From contig CAVTNM010000008.1 of the NCBI GenBank assembly GCA_963736055.1, positions 1,550,001-1,614,000 on the forward strand: a stretch of DNA of 64,000 nt. Reading direction: 5' to 3'. Both the position numbers and the translations under genes were made by a program. Under the pieces are notes generated by a model, which saw only the letters and a list, made by a program, of their open reading frames with translations, searched no databases and was not told the origin of the DNA. Shown piece by piece: positions 51,119 through 59,550 of the stretch (position 1 is the stretch's first letter; each line of letters begins with the position of its first letter). This stretch comes from AC-32 sp963736055. Lineage in GTDB: Bacteria; Actinomycetota; Thermoleophilia; Gaiellales; Gaiellaceae.

Positions 51119-52525
51119 TCACCTCGACACCGGGGTACGCAGGACCGGTAACCCGAGGCGCACGGGGCCCAGTGTGATCCGGGCCACGGCCGGCATCGGC
51201 AGGTTCAGATAGAGCAGGTTCCCCGGGCTCTGGGCCAGTGAGCTCGAGGCGAGGGTCAGCTGCAGCCGCGAGCCTCGCGGGACCAGCGTCGCCACGTCGA
51301 TCAGGTTGATCGTCAGCTTCCGCTGCCCGGAGAGCCCTGTCGTGTTGATGCCGCCCTCGCTGAGCACGACCTCCGGCTTCCTCCGCGGCTTCGCCGTCAG
51401 CACCGCGACGACCCTCGACCAGCCGCCGCGGAGCCGCACAGTGAGCTTCACCTGCGGCGGGCCGAAGAGCTCGACGCTCGAGGCCAGCGGGCCGCTCGTG
51501 CGCTGGGCCCGGCCGGTCCCGGTGACCGAGTCCGTGCCTCCAAGCCTGACCGTCAGCCCGCGCGTCGGCGGCAGCGACGCGTAGGCGCGGATCTTCCCGC
51601 GCCACGGGCTCGGTGCCAGCGAGACCTGTGCGAAGCCGACCGGCGTCCCGATCAGGTAGCGCGTGAACCAGCGCAGGCCCAGCGAGACGACCTGTCCGAT
51701 GTCGGGGCCGGGGAAGTGCGAGGGCGCGTGCCCGAAGTCGCCCACGTAGAGGCGCTTCGGGCCGTTCAGCAGCCGGTAGCCGGCCTTGGCCTGCGTGACG
51801 TCGAAGGCGAAGTCGCGGCGGCCCTGGAACATGAAGACCGGCGTCTTCACCTTCGCCAGCAGCGGCCGGCTCGAGCGCACGTCGGCCCAGGCGTGCAGGG
51901 CGGGGAGGTTCGTGCTGGCGAGCGCGTCGTTGCGGATCGCGAGCACTGAGGGATCCAGGCGGTTCTCCGGGACCGAGGTCAGGAATTGAAGGAGCGCACC
52001 GGATTTCGACAGCCCCTGCGGGATGAGCGCGCTGTAGAGGTCGGTCCAGGTCTCGACGGTTTCCACCGCCGCCCACGGCACGCCCTGGACCAGCGAGCGC
52101 AGGACCGCGCCGCCGCCGAGCGAGATTCCCCAGGCGCCGATGTGGCTCCGGTCGATCTCGGGTCTCGCGGCGAGCCAGTCGAAGATCTCGCGCACGTCGG
52201 CGATCTCCCTGGGCCCGTCGATCGAGACGAGGCCGCCGGACTGCCCGTGACCGCGCTCGTCGAAGGTGAGCACTGCCAACGAGCCTGCGAAAGCCTGCGC
52301 CAGGAAGTCGAGGTCCTGCCTCTTGCCGCCGAGCCCGTGCAGTGCGACGACGGTCGGGTAGCCGGCAGGCGGGGGAGCCGCGCTCGGCTCGTAGAGTGTC
52401 GCCGCGAGCTGGACGCCGTCGTCCATGCGCAGCGACAGGTCCTGCTTCGTGAACGCGGACGCGCGTCCCGCCGCGGCAAGCGCGATCAGCGAGACGAATA
52501 CGACGAGAAAGACCCTACGACCCAA
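51119..52525 (-). CDS. Secreted alpha/beta-hydrolase (S15/CocE-like)
   Basis: 468 residues. The signal peptide covers about 1-24. The hydrolase core is PTVVALHGLGGKRQDLDFLA (oxyanion), the nucleophile Ser in GAWGISLGGGAVLR, the acid in FQGRRDFAFD and a His in DFGHAPSHFPG. About 170 further residues form a beta-rich C-terminal domain like the X-Pro dipeptidyl-peptidase C-domain. Members cleave peptide or ester bonds outside the cell. The divergent murI gene starts 43 bp away. Substrate unknown. Confidence 0.83.
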   Translation of the reverse strand: MGRRVFLVVFVSLIALAAAGRASAFTKQDLSLRMDDGVQLAATLYEPSAAPPPAGYPTVVALHGLGGKRQDLDFLAQAFAGSLAVLTFDERGHGQSGGLVSIDGPREIADVREIFDWLAARPEIDRSHIGAWGISLGGGAVLRSLVQGVPWAAVETVETWTDLYSALIPQGLSKSGALLQFLTSVPENRLDPSVLAIRNDALASTNLPALHAWADVRSSRPLLAKVKTPVFMFQGRRDFAFDVTQAKAGYRLLNGPKRLYVGDFGHAPSHFPGPDIGQVVSLGLRWFTRYLIGTPVGFAQVSLAPSPWRGKIRAYASLPPTRGLTVRLGGTDSVTGTGRAQRTSGPLASSVELFGPPQVKLTVRLRGGWSRVVAVLTAKPRRKPEVVLSEGGINTTGLSGQRKLTINLIDVATLVPRGSRLQLTLASSSLAQSPGNLLYLNLPMPAVARITLGPVRLGLPVLRTPVSR

Positions 52526-52556
52526 CCACGAAAGGGTAGAGAAGCCCGTGGCTTTC

Positions 52557-52562
52557 TACAAT
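52557..52562 (+). promoter_or_regulatory. murI leaderless -10 box TACAAT
   Basis: TACAAT lies 6 nt before GTG 52569; no ribosome-binding site and no clear -35. This is the best example of the recurrent box described in the findings. Confidence 0.6.
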
Positions 52563-52568
52563 CGGCCC

Positions 52569-53390
52569 GTGGATCCTCGGCCCGTCGGCGTGTTCGACTC
52601 GGGCGTGGGCGGCCTGACCGTCCTGCACGAGTGCCTCGTGACGATGCCGCACGAGGACTTCGTCTACCTCGGCGACCACGCGCGGCTGCCGTACGGGCCG
52701 CGCCCGCTGGAGGAGATCAGCCGCTTCGCGCGCGAGATCGCCACCTACCTCGAGGGCGAGGGCGTGAAGCTCCTTCTGGTCGCCTGCAACGCGGCCACCT
52801 CCGCCGCGCTGCCGCAGCTCCAGGAGGAGCTGACGGTGCCGGTGGTCGGCGTGATCACGCCCGAGGCCCATGCCGCGGTGCAGGCGACGCGCAACCGGCG
52901 GATCGGGCTGATGGCGACCGAGGCCACGGTCGAGGCCGGCCGCTACGCGCAGCTCGTGCGCGCGCTGGACGCGGGCGCGGAGCTCGTTCCGGTGGCCTGC
53001 CCGCGGCTCGTGCCGCTGATCGAGAGCGACGAGCCGTTCGGCGCCGCGACCACCGAGGCCGTGCGCGAGTACGCCGAGCCGCTGAAGGCCGCCGAGGTCG
53101 ACACCGTCATCCTCGGCTGCACGCACTACCCGCTCATCCGGCCGATCTTCCAGCGCGTCTTCGGGCGCGGCGTGACGCTCGTCTTCTCCGCGGAGGAGAC
53201 CGCCCGCGAGGTGGCCGAGACGCTTGCGCGCAAGGGCTTCGAGAACGGCGAGCGCCGCGAGGGCACCTATCGATTCCTGACCACCGGCGACCCGGAGCTC
53301 TTCCGTGCGCTCGGCGAGCGCTTCCTGCAGCTCCCGCTGGGCGAGGTCGAGCACGTCGCGGTCTCAGACCTCGAGGCGGCCCCGGCGTGA
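52569..53390 (+). CDS. murI: Glutamate racemase
   Basis: 273 residues from GTG 52569. PVGVFDSGVGGLTVLHECLV is the N-terminal signature; the two catalytic Cys are Cys73 (VACNAATS) and Cys184 (LGCTHYPLI). It makes D-glutamate for peptidoglycan. The frame extends about 48 codons upstream, but that is antisense to the hydrolase gene. It overlaps rph by 4 bp (GTGA), forming murI-rph-rdgB, an order known in actinobacteria. Confidence 0.95.
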   Translation: MDPRPVGVFDSGVGGLTVLHECLVTMPHEDFVYLGDHARLPYGPRPLEEISRFAREIATYLEGEGVKLLLVACNAATSAALPQLQEELTVPVVGVITPEAHAAVQATRNRRIGLMATEATVEAGRYAQLVRALDAGAELVPVACPRLVPLIESDEPFGAATTEAVREYAEPLKAAEVDTVILGCTHYPLIRPIFQRVFGRGVTLVFSAEETAREVAETLARKGFENGERREGTYRFLTTGDPELFRALGERFLQLPLGEVEHVAVSDLEAAPA

Positions 53391-54097
53391 GCCGGCAGGA
53401 CTCTCGTCGACGCGACCAGCTTCGGCCCCTGGAGCTCGTCGTCGACTACCTCGAGCAGCCGCTCGGCTCGGTCCTCTACTCGCAGGGGAAGACCCGCGTC
53501 CTCTGCACTGCCTCGCTGGACGAGCACATCCCGCGCTGGCTGCGCGACTCCGGCCGCGGCTGGCTGACGGCCGAGTACTCCATGCTTCCGGCCTCGACCG
53601 GCGAGCGGACGGCGCGCGAGGCGAGCTCGGGCAAGCAGAAGGGCCGAACGGTCGAGATCCAGCGGTTGATCGGCCGGGCCCTCCGTGCGGTGACCGACCT
53701 CGAGGCGCTCGGCGAGCGGACGCTCTGGGTCGACTGCGACGTCCTGCAGGCCGACGGAGGCACCCGCTGCGCTGCCATCTCGGGCTCCTACGTGGCAGCC
53801 GCCCGGGCCCTCGGCAAGGCGGGGCTCTCGCGCGCGCTGCGCGACTCGGTCGCCGCCGTCTCCGTCGGGATCGTCGACGGCGAGCTCCTGCTCGACCTCG
53901 ACTACGAGGAGGACTCGAGCGCCGAGGTCGACGTCAACGTGGTGAGAACGGGTTCGGGGCTGCTGGTCGAGGTGCAGGCGACCGCGGAGCGGGCGCCGTT
54001 CGACCGCGACGGCCTCGACGCGCTGCTCGACCTGGCCGAGTCCGGGATCGCCACGATCAAGCAGGCGCAGGAGGACGCGTTCGATGCTGCTCCTTGA
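53387..54097 (+). CDS. rph: Ribonuclease PH
   Basis: 236 residues. The family core is SVLYSQGKTRVLCTASLDEH, GWLTAEYSMLPASTGERTAR, EIQRLIGRALRAVTDLEALG and DCDVLQADGGTRCAAISGSY, with the phosphate-binding TRxAx and active-site Asp motifs. It trims tRNA 3' ends phosphorolytically. The GTG overlaps the murI stop. The N-terminus before VLYSQGK is about 30 residues, the normal length. Product secure. Confidence 0.95.
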   Translation: MSRQDSRRRDQLRPLELVVDYLEQPLGSVLYSQGKTRVLCTASLDEHIPRWLRDSGRGWLTAEYSMLPASTGERTAREASSGKQKGRTVEIQRLIGRALRAVTDLEALGERTLWVDCDVLQADGGTRCAAISGSYVAAARALGKAGLSRALRDSVAAVSVGIVDGELLLDLDYEEDSSAEVDVNVVRTGSGLLVEVQATAERAPFDRDGLDALLDLAESGIATIKQAQEDAFDAAP

Positions 54098-54127
54098 GGT
54101 GGCGTCCCTCGGCTGGGGCTGGACCGA

Positions 54128-54685
54128 CTGAACGTACGGCTCTGCTCCCAGAATTCCGGCAAGCTGCGGGAGCTCGCAGTGCTCCTCCCGGACTGGGAGC
54201 TCGAGCCGCTGGACGCGGACGACTACCCCGAGGAGGGCAGCGACAGCTATTACGAGAACGCCCGCGGCAAGGCGCTCTATGGGCGTCGGGTCGGCCCGGC
54301 CGATGCCTCGATGCTGGGCGAGGACTCGGGCCTCGAGGTGGAGGCGCTCGGCGGTGCCCCCGGGATCCGCTCAGCGCGCTACGCGCCCGCCGCCACAGAG
54401 GCCAACGAGCGGCTGCTCGGAGACCTGCGCGGAGTGGAGGGCGACGCGCGCCGGGCGCGCTACGTGTGCGAGCTCGTGTTGATCGGCCCCGACGGCGAGG
54501 AGCGTCGCGGCACGGGAGTCCTCGAGGGCCGCATCGCGGACGAGTCACGCGGCACGGCCGGCTTCGGCTACGACCCGGTCTTCGTCCCGGCGGGGGAGGA
54601 GCGGACGGTGGGCGAGCTCGGCGACGACTGGAAGTCACGCAACTCGCACCGCGCGAGAGCGGCCCGCGCGCTGCGAGACGCCTAG
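54128..54685 (+). CDS. rdgB: Non-canonical purine NTP pyrophosphatase (RdgB/HAM1), CTG start
   Basis: About 185 residues. The N-terminal substrate loop is NVRLCSQNSGKLRELA, followed by EEGSDSYYENARGKALY, MLGEDSGLEVEALGGAPGIR, TAGFGYDPVFVPAGEERTVG and WKSRNSHRARAARAL, all family hallmarks. It hydrolyses ITP, dITP and XTP. No ATG, GTG or TTG lies in frame before the essential SQNSGK loop; the first is GTG 54179, which would delete it. CTG 54128 gives the right N-terminus and overlaps the TGA of an out-of-frame 15-codon mini-ORF (54084-54131) as CTGA. Confidence 0.87.
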   Translation: MNVRLCSQNSGKLRELAVLLPDWELEPLDADDYPEEGSDSYYENARGKALYGRRVGPADASMLGEDSGLEVEALGGAPGIRSARYAPAATEANERLLGDLRGVEGDARRARYVCELVLIGPDGEERRGTGVLEGRIADESRGTAGFGYDPVFVPAGEERTVGELGDDWKSRNSHRARAARALRDA

Positions 54686-55497
54686 GCCAGGCCCGGTGCC
54701 TCCTCCGGGGCTCCGCGCCGCCGGCGCACCGCGACCCACCAGTTCACCTCGGCTCCGAACACGATCGAGTTCGCCATCACGTAGAGCCAGACGAGCAGCA
54801 GGACCGGCCCGCCGAAGGCTTTCAGCGCGAGCACGTTGGTCGAGTAGCGCACGTACAGCGGGAGCACCTGGAAGGTCGCCTCGAGCATCACAGCCGCGAT
54901 CACGGCCCCGGGGAGCACGTCGCGGAGCGAGAGCTCGACGTTCGTCAGCAGGTAGTAGACGGAGATGAGGAAGGCAAGCGCCCCGAGCAGCGAGACGCTC
55001 ACCGAGAGGGTGTACGCGACGTACGGGTCGCCTGCGATGCCGGACGCGTAGCGCTTGAGCAGCTCGAAGCCGACCGATCCGGCCAGCAGGGCCACGAAGA
55101 GCGTTACGAGCGAGAGGAGGAGCAGCGAGACCGCGAGCAGCTTCCCGCGCAGGAACGACCGATTCGGCTTCCCGTAGACGATGTTGAACGCCGACTCGAG
55201 CACGCTGAAGAGCGAGAGCGAGGACCAGAGCAGCGCGGCGCCGCCGATGATCCCGAGCGCGGTCGAGTGGCTCTGGATCCCGCGAATCGTGTGGACGATG
55301 CTCGAGACCGAACTGCCCGGGAAAGCCTTCTTGAGCTCCGTCACGAGGTAGCTCGACTCGTCGGGCCGCCCGGCCAGCGTAAGCAGCGAGATCGTGAGGA
55401 AGAGCAGCGGCACGAACGACAGCAACGCGAAGTAGGCGATCATTGCTGCGAGGTGGGGGCCCCGGTCGGCGAAGAACTTCCCCAGCGGCGAGGGCAT
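54682..55497 (-). CDS. YihY/UPF0761-family membrane protein
   Basis: 271 residues with about six helices. The family core is AAMIAYFALLSFVPLLFLTI, GIIGGAALLWSSLSLFSVLE, FNIVYGKPNRSFLRGKLLAV and AFGGPVLLLVWLYVMANSIV. Once called RNase BN in error, YihY proteins are of unknown function, possibly lipid or small-solute transport. ATG 55497 chosen; upstream in-frame codons lie in the divergent gap. Its stop overlaps the convergent rdgB stop. Confidence 0.85.
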   Translation of the reverse strand: MPSPLGKFFADRGPHLAAMIAYFALLSFVPLLFLTISLLTLAGRPDESSYLVTELKKAFPGSSVSSIVHTIRGIQSHSTALGIIGGAALLWSSLSLFSVLESAFNIVYGKPNRSFLRGKLLAVSLLLLSLVTLFVALLAGSVGFELLKRYASGIAGDPYVAYTLSVSVSLLGALAFLISVYYLLTNVELSLRDVLPGAVIAAVMLEATFQVLPLYVRYSTNVLALKAFGGPVLLLVWLYVMANSIVFGAEVNWWVAVRRRRGAPEEAPGLA

Positions 55498-55532
55498 GGC
55501 CGGGAGTATGGGCTGTGTTAGCGTCAGACCCG

Positions 55533-55952
55533 ATGACGACGGCACAGGCACTTGCCGACCTGACCGAGATCTCGAGCCAGATCGAGAGCGCCGTGGTCTT
55601 CGACCGCGAGGGGACCGTGCTCGCCTCGACCGTGGACGACGAGCGCGGCGGGCGACTGGCCTCGAGCGCGCTCGAGCTGTTGCGGGCGGCCGAGGAGAAG
55701 GGCGCGGCCGAGAACGGGGTCGTGCAGCTCGATGTCGCCCTCCGGGACGGCAGCGTCTTCGTCGTCCGCGACGGCGACCGCGTGATCGCGGCGACCACCG
55801 CCGCCGAGCCGACCGCGGGCCTCGTCTTCTACGACCTCAAGAGCTGTCTGCGCAGCTTCGGCCAGGAGGAGCCGGAGAAGCCCAAGCCCAAGGCGAGGCG
55901 CGCTCCGGCCAAGCGAACAACGACCGCCAGGAAGAAGGATGCGGAGTCGTAG
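55533..55952 (+). CDS. Roadblock/LC7-type protein
   Basis: 139 residues. The Roadblock/LC7 fold appears in LADLTEISSQIESAVVFDRE, GVVQLDVALRDGSVFVVRDG and TTAAEPTAGLVFYDLKSCL, with a Lys/Pro/Arg-rich tail. Bacterial members such as MglB act as GAPs or scaffolds for small GTPases; no GTPase gene is next to this one. TAGCGT at 55519-55524 lies 8 nt before ATG 55533. Overlaps the small membrane gene. Confidence 0.75.
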   Translation: MTTAQALADLTEISSQIESAVVFDREGTVLASTVDDERGGRLASSALELLRAAEEKGAAENGVVQLDVALRDGSVFVVRDGDRVIAATTAAEPTAGLVFYDLKSCLRSFGQEEPEKPKPKARRAPAKRTTTARKKDAES

Positions 55953-56148
55953 CTTCCTGACCGGGTTCCTGCTCGCCGCCGGCTCGGCGGCCGGCACCGT
56001 TCTCTACCGCCGCCGCGCCGCGCGCCGCCGCGAGCGCGTCCAGCTCTACTTCGCCGACGGCTCGATGGTCTCGCTCACGGAGGGCTCTCCCGAGGCGGAG
56101 CGCCTGCTCGGCCACGCGCGCGAGCTGCTCGCCGCCGCACGCGCGTAG
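55939..56148 (+). CDS. Small membrane-anchored protein
   Basis: 69 residues: RSRSFLTGFLLAAGSAAGTV is a single N-terminal helix, followed by a basic linker (YRRRAARRRERVQ) and an acidic helical end. It overlaps the roadblock gene by 14 bp and touches the pyrE start (56148), so the three are co-transcribed. No known domain. The basic stretch after the helix predicts the tail is cytoplasmic. Confidence 0.75.
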   Translation: MRSRSFLTGFLLAAGSAAGTVLYRRRAARRRERVQLYFADGSMVSLTEGSPEAERLLGHARELLAAARA

Positions 56149-56705
56149 TGGACCGGGAAGAGCTCGGCGCCGCGCTCCGCGAGCACGCCTATCTGGAAGG
56201 CGACTTCGTCCTGCGCTCCGGACGCCGCTCGCGCTACTACCTCGACAAGTACCGCTTCGAGACCCGCCCGGACCTGCTCGGGCCCCTCGGCAGCCTGATC
56301 GCGGAGGCGGTGCGGGAGTTCGAGCCCGACGCGTCGCGCCTGGCCGGCCCGGAGCTCGGCGCCGTCGCCCTCGCGGCCGCGGCCTCGCTCTCGTCCGGGC
56401 TGCCCTTCCTGATCGTCCGCAAGGAGGCGAAGGGCTACGGCACCGCTAACCGGCTCGAGGGAGTCGCCGAGGAGGGCGAGCGCGTCTGCCTCGTGGAGGA
56501 CGTCGTCACCTCTGGGGGTGCTGCAATCGAGGCGATCGAGGCGCTCCGGGAGGCCGGGCTGAGGGTCGAGACGGCCGTCTGTGTCGTGGATCGGGAGGAG
56601 GGCGGAGCCGGCGAGCTGGCCCGTGCAGGGGTACGGCTGCGGCCCCTCTTCCGTGCGTCCGAGCTCCTCGGGACTTCAAAAAGTGCAGCAAAACCGCATG
56701 GTTGA
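56148..56705 (+). CDS. pyrE: Orotate phosphoribosyltransferase
   Basis: 185 residues from GTG 56148. LRSGRRSRYYLDKYRFETRP is the N-terminal region, LPFLIVRKEAKGYGTANRLE carries catalytic Lys residues, and RVCLVEDVVTSGGAAIEAIE is the PRPP-binding loop. It makes orotidylate from orotate and PRPP in UMP synthesis. pyrF follows about 450 bp on, across the HU gene. Length is slightly short but complete. Confidence 0.92.
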   Translation: MDREELGAALREHAYLEGDFVLRSGRRSRYYLDKYRFETRPDLLGPLGSLIAEAVREFEPDASRLAGPELGAVALAAAASLSSGLPFLIVRKEAKGYGTANRLEGVAEEGERVCLVEDVVTSGGAAIEAIEALREAGLRVETAVCVVDREEGGAGELARAGVRLRPLFRASELLGTSKSAAKPHG

Positions 56706-56730
56706 GCGGAATGAGCATCCCTGTTAGGGT
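56702..56730 (+). promoter_or_regulatory. HU gene promoter TTGAGC-17-TAGGGT
   Basis: -35 TTGAGC (56702-56707), 17-bp spacer, -10 TAGGGT (56725-56730), giving a leader of about 40 nt with an AGAGGAG RBS before GTG 56776. Unlike many genes here this one is leadered. Confidence 0.6.
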
Positions 56731-56775
56731 CAGAGCCGTGTTTCCACACCTAGCACCGGGAAGAGAGGAGCGATA

Positions 56776-57075
56776 GTGACGAAGCAAGAGTTCGTTGATC
56801 GCGTGGCCCAGCGAGCGAATCTGTCGAGGCGCGAGGCCGCCGAAGCGGTCGATGCCGTGCTCGATTCGATCACCGACACGCTGAAGGGCGGCGGCGAGGT
56901 CAACTTCACCGGCTTCGGGAAGTTCTCGACACAGCACCGCAAGGAGCGGCAGGGCGTCAACCCGCGGAACCCGACCCAGAAGGTGACGATCCCGGCTGCG
57001 ACCGTGCCGAAGTTCTCGGCCGGCAGCACGTTGAAGCAGGCCGTCAAGAGCGGCGGAGGCGGCGGCGGCTTCTAG
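56776..57075 (+). CDS. hup: HU-family DNA-binding protein
   Basis: 99 residues. KQEFVDRVAQRANLSRREAA, VNFTGFGKFSTQHRKERQGV with the beta-arm NPRNPTQKVTIPAATVPKF are classic HU. A short Gly-rich end (GGGGGGF) replaces the long Lys tail of mycobacterial HupB. It compacts DNA as a dimer. A strong RBS precedes GTG 56776 and a terminator follows the stop, so it is monocistronic and probably highly expressed. Confidence 0.93.
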   Translation: MTKQEFVDRVAQRANLSRREAAEAVDAVLDSITDTLKGGGEVNFTGFGKFSTQHRKERQGVNPRNPTQKVTIPAATVPKFSAGSTLKQAVKSGGGGGGF

Positions 57076-57096
57076 CCGACCCCTCAGGAGGATTGA

Positions 57097-57126
57097 GCCG
57101 GAGGGCCGCGTGAGCGGCCCTCCGGC
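57097..57126 (+). terminator. Terminator after the HU gene
   Basis: A perfect 13-bp G+C-rich stem (57097-57109 with 57114-57126) and GTGA loop, then GTTGTG. Confidence 0.75.
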
Positions 57127-57160
57127 GTTGTGAGCCGCACCGGGCGCTAGCCTCTCTCGC

Positions 57161-58078
57161 GTGAGCGCTGAGCCGGCAGTTGCCGCCGCCCTGTTCGCCG
57201 ATCGGCTGGCGGAGACGGTCGAGCGAAAGCGGTCGCAGCTCCTCGTGGGCCTCGACCCGCGGCCAGACCTGCTGCCCGTCGAGCTGGCCGGGGACGCTCA
57301 CCTCTCCCGCGCGGCCGCCGCAGAGGCCTGCGGGCGCTTCTGTCGAGGGATCCTCGACGCTGTCGCCCCGCACGTCGTCGGCGTCAAGCCGCAGCTCGCC
57401 TTCTTCGAGGCGCTGGGGGCCGACGGGCTTCGGGCGTTCGAGGACGTGTGCGCCTACGCGCGGTCGGCCGGGCTGATCGTGCTGGCCGACGGCAAGCGCG
57501 CCGACATCGGCTCGACCTCGCGCGCGTACGCCCACGCGTATCTCGAGCCCCACGGCGACCGCCCGGCGCTCGCCGACGCGTTGACCGTGAACCCCTACCT
57601 CGGTCGGGACTCGCTCGAGCCCTTCCTCGCCGTCTGCCGGCGAGGCGGCGCGGGCATCTTCTGCCTCGTCAAGACCTCGAACGAGGGCGGCGCCGACGTC
57701 CAGGACCTCGTCCTCTCCGACGGGCGGCCCCTCTGGCAGCAGGTCGCCCGCTTCGTGCACGAGCTCGGCGAGGAGCTCGTGGGCGAGCGCGGGCTCTCGA
57801 GCGTCGGCGCGGTCGTCGGGGCGACCCACCCGCGCGCCGTGGCCGAGGCGCGCCGGCTGCTGCCGCGATCGATCCTGCTCCTTCCGGGCGTGGGCGCGCA
57901 GGGCGCCACCCCGGCCGACCTCGCCCGCGCCTTCACGAGCGGTCCGGCGAGCGCGCTGGTCAACGCCTCGCGCAGCGTCATCTACGCCTTCCGGCAAGGC
58001 AACGAGGACTGGAGGAGCGCCGCGGGCCTGGAGGCGGCGAGGCTCCGCCGCGAGGTCTGGGCCGTCTCGGGCTGGTAG
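57161..58078 (+). CDS. pyrF: Orotidine 5'-phosphate decarboxylase (type 2)
   Basis: 305 residues, the long type 2 form found in actinobacteria. KRSQLLVGLDPRPDLLPVEL, VVGVKPQLAFFEALGADGLR, the catalytic LADGKRADIGSTSRAYA (Asp110, Lys112, Asp115), TVNPYLGRDSLEPFLAVCRR and the C-terminal ALVNASRSVIYAF phosphate loop are intact. It makes UMP. TAGCCT at 57148-57153 lies 7 nt before GTG 57161. LysM and D,D-carboxypeptidase genes follow on the same strand. Confidence 0.94.
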   Translation: MSAEPAVAAALFADRLAETVERKRSQLLVGLDPRPDLLPVELAGDAHLSRAAAAEACGRFCRGILDAVAPHVVGVKPQLAFFEALGADGLRAFEDVCAYARSAGLIVLADGKRADIGSTSRAYAHAYLEPHGDRPALADALTVNPYLGRDSLEPFLAVCRRGGAGIFCLVKTSNEGGADVQDLVLSDGRPLWQQVARFVHELGEELVGERGLSSVGAVVGATHPRAVAEARRLLPRSILLLPGVGAQGATPADLARAFTSGPASALVNASRSVIYAFRQGNEDWRSAAGLEAARLRREVWAVSGW

Positions 58079-58081
58079 CCG

Positions 58082-58405
58082 TTGTCGCGAGGCTGGCGGG
58101 GGCAGCTGAAACGCTACGGCGCGCCCACCGCGTTCCTGGCGGCGGTCACGATCGCGGTGCTCCTCGTGCGCTCCGGGCTGCAGACAACATCGTCGCCCGG
58201 CACGACCCCCGTCGCGACCACTCGTTCGAGCACGCCGCCGACGACGACGGTGGTGAGGCGCCCGCGCTTCTACCGCGTGCGCTTCGGCGAGACCCTCAGC
58301 GACGTCGCGATCCGCTTCGACACCACCGTCGAGGATCTCCTCGCCCTCAACCCGGGGATCGAGCCGACGAGCCTCGAGGTGGGCCAGCGAGTCCGCATCA
58401 AGTGA
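58082..58405 (+). CDS. Membrane-anchored LysM domain protein
   Basis: 107 residues from TTG 58082, 3 bp after the pyrF stop. One helix (PTAFLAAVTIAVLLVRSGL), a Thr/Pro-rich linker, then a LysM domain, YRVRFGETLSDVAIRFDTTV and LLALNPGIEPTSLEVGQRVR. LysM binds peptidoglycan GlcNAc, so it is outside the membrane and may help the nearby carboxypeptidase or wall metabolism. No catalytic domain. Confidence 0.85.
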   Translation: MSRGWRGQLKRYGAPTAFLAAVTIAVLLVRSGLQTTSSPGTTPVATTRSSTPPTTTVVRRPRFYRVRFGETLSDVAIRFDTTVEDLLALNPGIEPTSLEVGQRVRIK

Positions 58406-58434
58406 ACGAGGAGCGCTAGTACAATCGCTGGTCC

Positions 58435-59550
58435 GTGAGACGCCTGGTCGTCGCCGCCGCGGCCCTCGCGTTCGCGGCTCCTTGCCTGGGGGCCCCACCG
58501 CAAGTCAGCGGGCGCTCCTACGTCGTCGAGAACGGCGTCACCGGCGAGGTCCTGCTCGCCCGCAACGCTCGGCAGCGCGTCCCGATCGCAAGCATCACGA
58601 AGCTGATGACGGTGCTCCTGACGCTCGAGCACACGCGACCGAACGAGGTCGTCACCGTCAGCCCGGAGGCGGCGGAGGTGGGCGAGTCGAGCGCCGACCT
58701 GAACCCCGGGGATCGCCTGACGGTGCGCGAGCTCCTGGAGGCCGCGCTGATCCAGAGCGCCAACGACGCGGCAGACGCGCTCGCCATCTACGTGGGCCAC
58801 GGAAGCGAGTCGCGCTTCGTGGCGATGATGAACGCGCGGGCCCGTCAGCTCGGGCTGCGCGACACCCACTTCGTCAGGCCGGACGGGCTCGACGCGCCCG
58901 GGCATGTCTCCAGCGCACGCGACGTGACCTTCCTCGCGCGCGTGTTGATGCACCGGCCGCTCGTGCGCCAGATCGTGCGGATGCGCGGAGCCGACATCTC
59001 CGGCGGGCGCAGCCTGCACACCTGGAACGACCTCCTCTACAGCTACCCGGGGATCTTCGGCGTCAAGACGGGACACACCTCGGCGGCCGGCTGGTCGCAG
59101 GTCGCCGCGGCGCGCCGGCGCGGGGTGACGATCTACGGGACCCTCCTCGGCAGCCCCGACCGGGACACGCGCGACGCCGACCTGGTGAAGCTCCTGGACT
59201 GGGGCTTCTCGCGCTACCGGCCGGCGGCGGTGGTCGTCCGCGGCCGGCCCTACGCGCGTGCCGCCCTCGGCTACGGCCGGGACCCCCTCGAGCTCGTCGC
59301 GTCGCGATCGCTCACGCCGTCGGTTCGCATCGATCACCCACTGGTCCTCCGGGTCGTGGCCGCGACTGCCGCCGGCCTGCCCGTGCACCGCGGCCAGCCC
59401 CTGGGCGCGGTCCTCGTGTACCAGCAGGGGCACCTGATCGGCGGCGTCCCGCTGGTCGCCGGGCGGTCCGTCGGGCGCCCGGGCGTCGCAGGCCGCGCCG
59501 CCTGGTACGCGGGGCGTACCCTGCACCACATGGGCGGCTGGTTTTCGTGA
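58435..59550 (+). CDS. D-alanyl-D-alanine carboxypeptidase (S11 family)
   Basis: 371 residues. Signal peptide about 1-20 (LVVAAAALAFAAPCLGA). The penicillin-binding triad motifs are SITK (Ser53, Lys56), SAN (108-110) and KTG (211-213). A C-terminal domain (about 250-371) follows. It removes terminal D-Ala from peptidoglycan stem peptides. TACAAT at 58420-58425 lies 9 nt before GTG 58435. It fits with murI and LysM neighbours. Downstream lies the structured element at 59551. Confidence 0.92.
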   Translation: MRRLVVAAAALAFAAPCLGAPPQVSGRSYVVENGVTGEVLLARNARQRVPIASITKLMTVLLTLEHTRPNEVVTVSPEAAEVGESSADLNPGDRLTVRELLEAALIQSANDAADALAIYVGHGSESRFVAMMNARARQLGLRDTHFVRPDGLDAPGHVSSARDVTFLARVLMHRPLVRQIVRMRGADISGGRSLHTWNDLLYSYPGIFGVKTGHTSAAGWSQVAAARRRGVTIYGTLLGSPDRDTRDADLVKLLDWGFSRYRPAAVVVRGRPYARAALGYGRDPLELVASRSLTPSVRIDHPLVLRVVAATAAGLPVHRGQPLGAVLVYQQGHLIGGVPLVAGRSVGRPGVAGRAAWYAGRTLHHMGGWFS

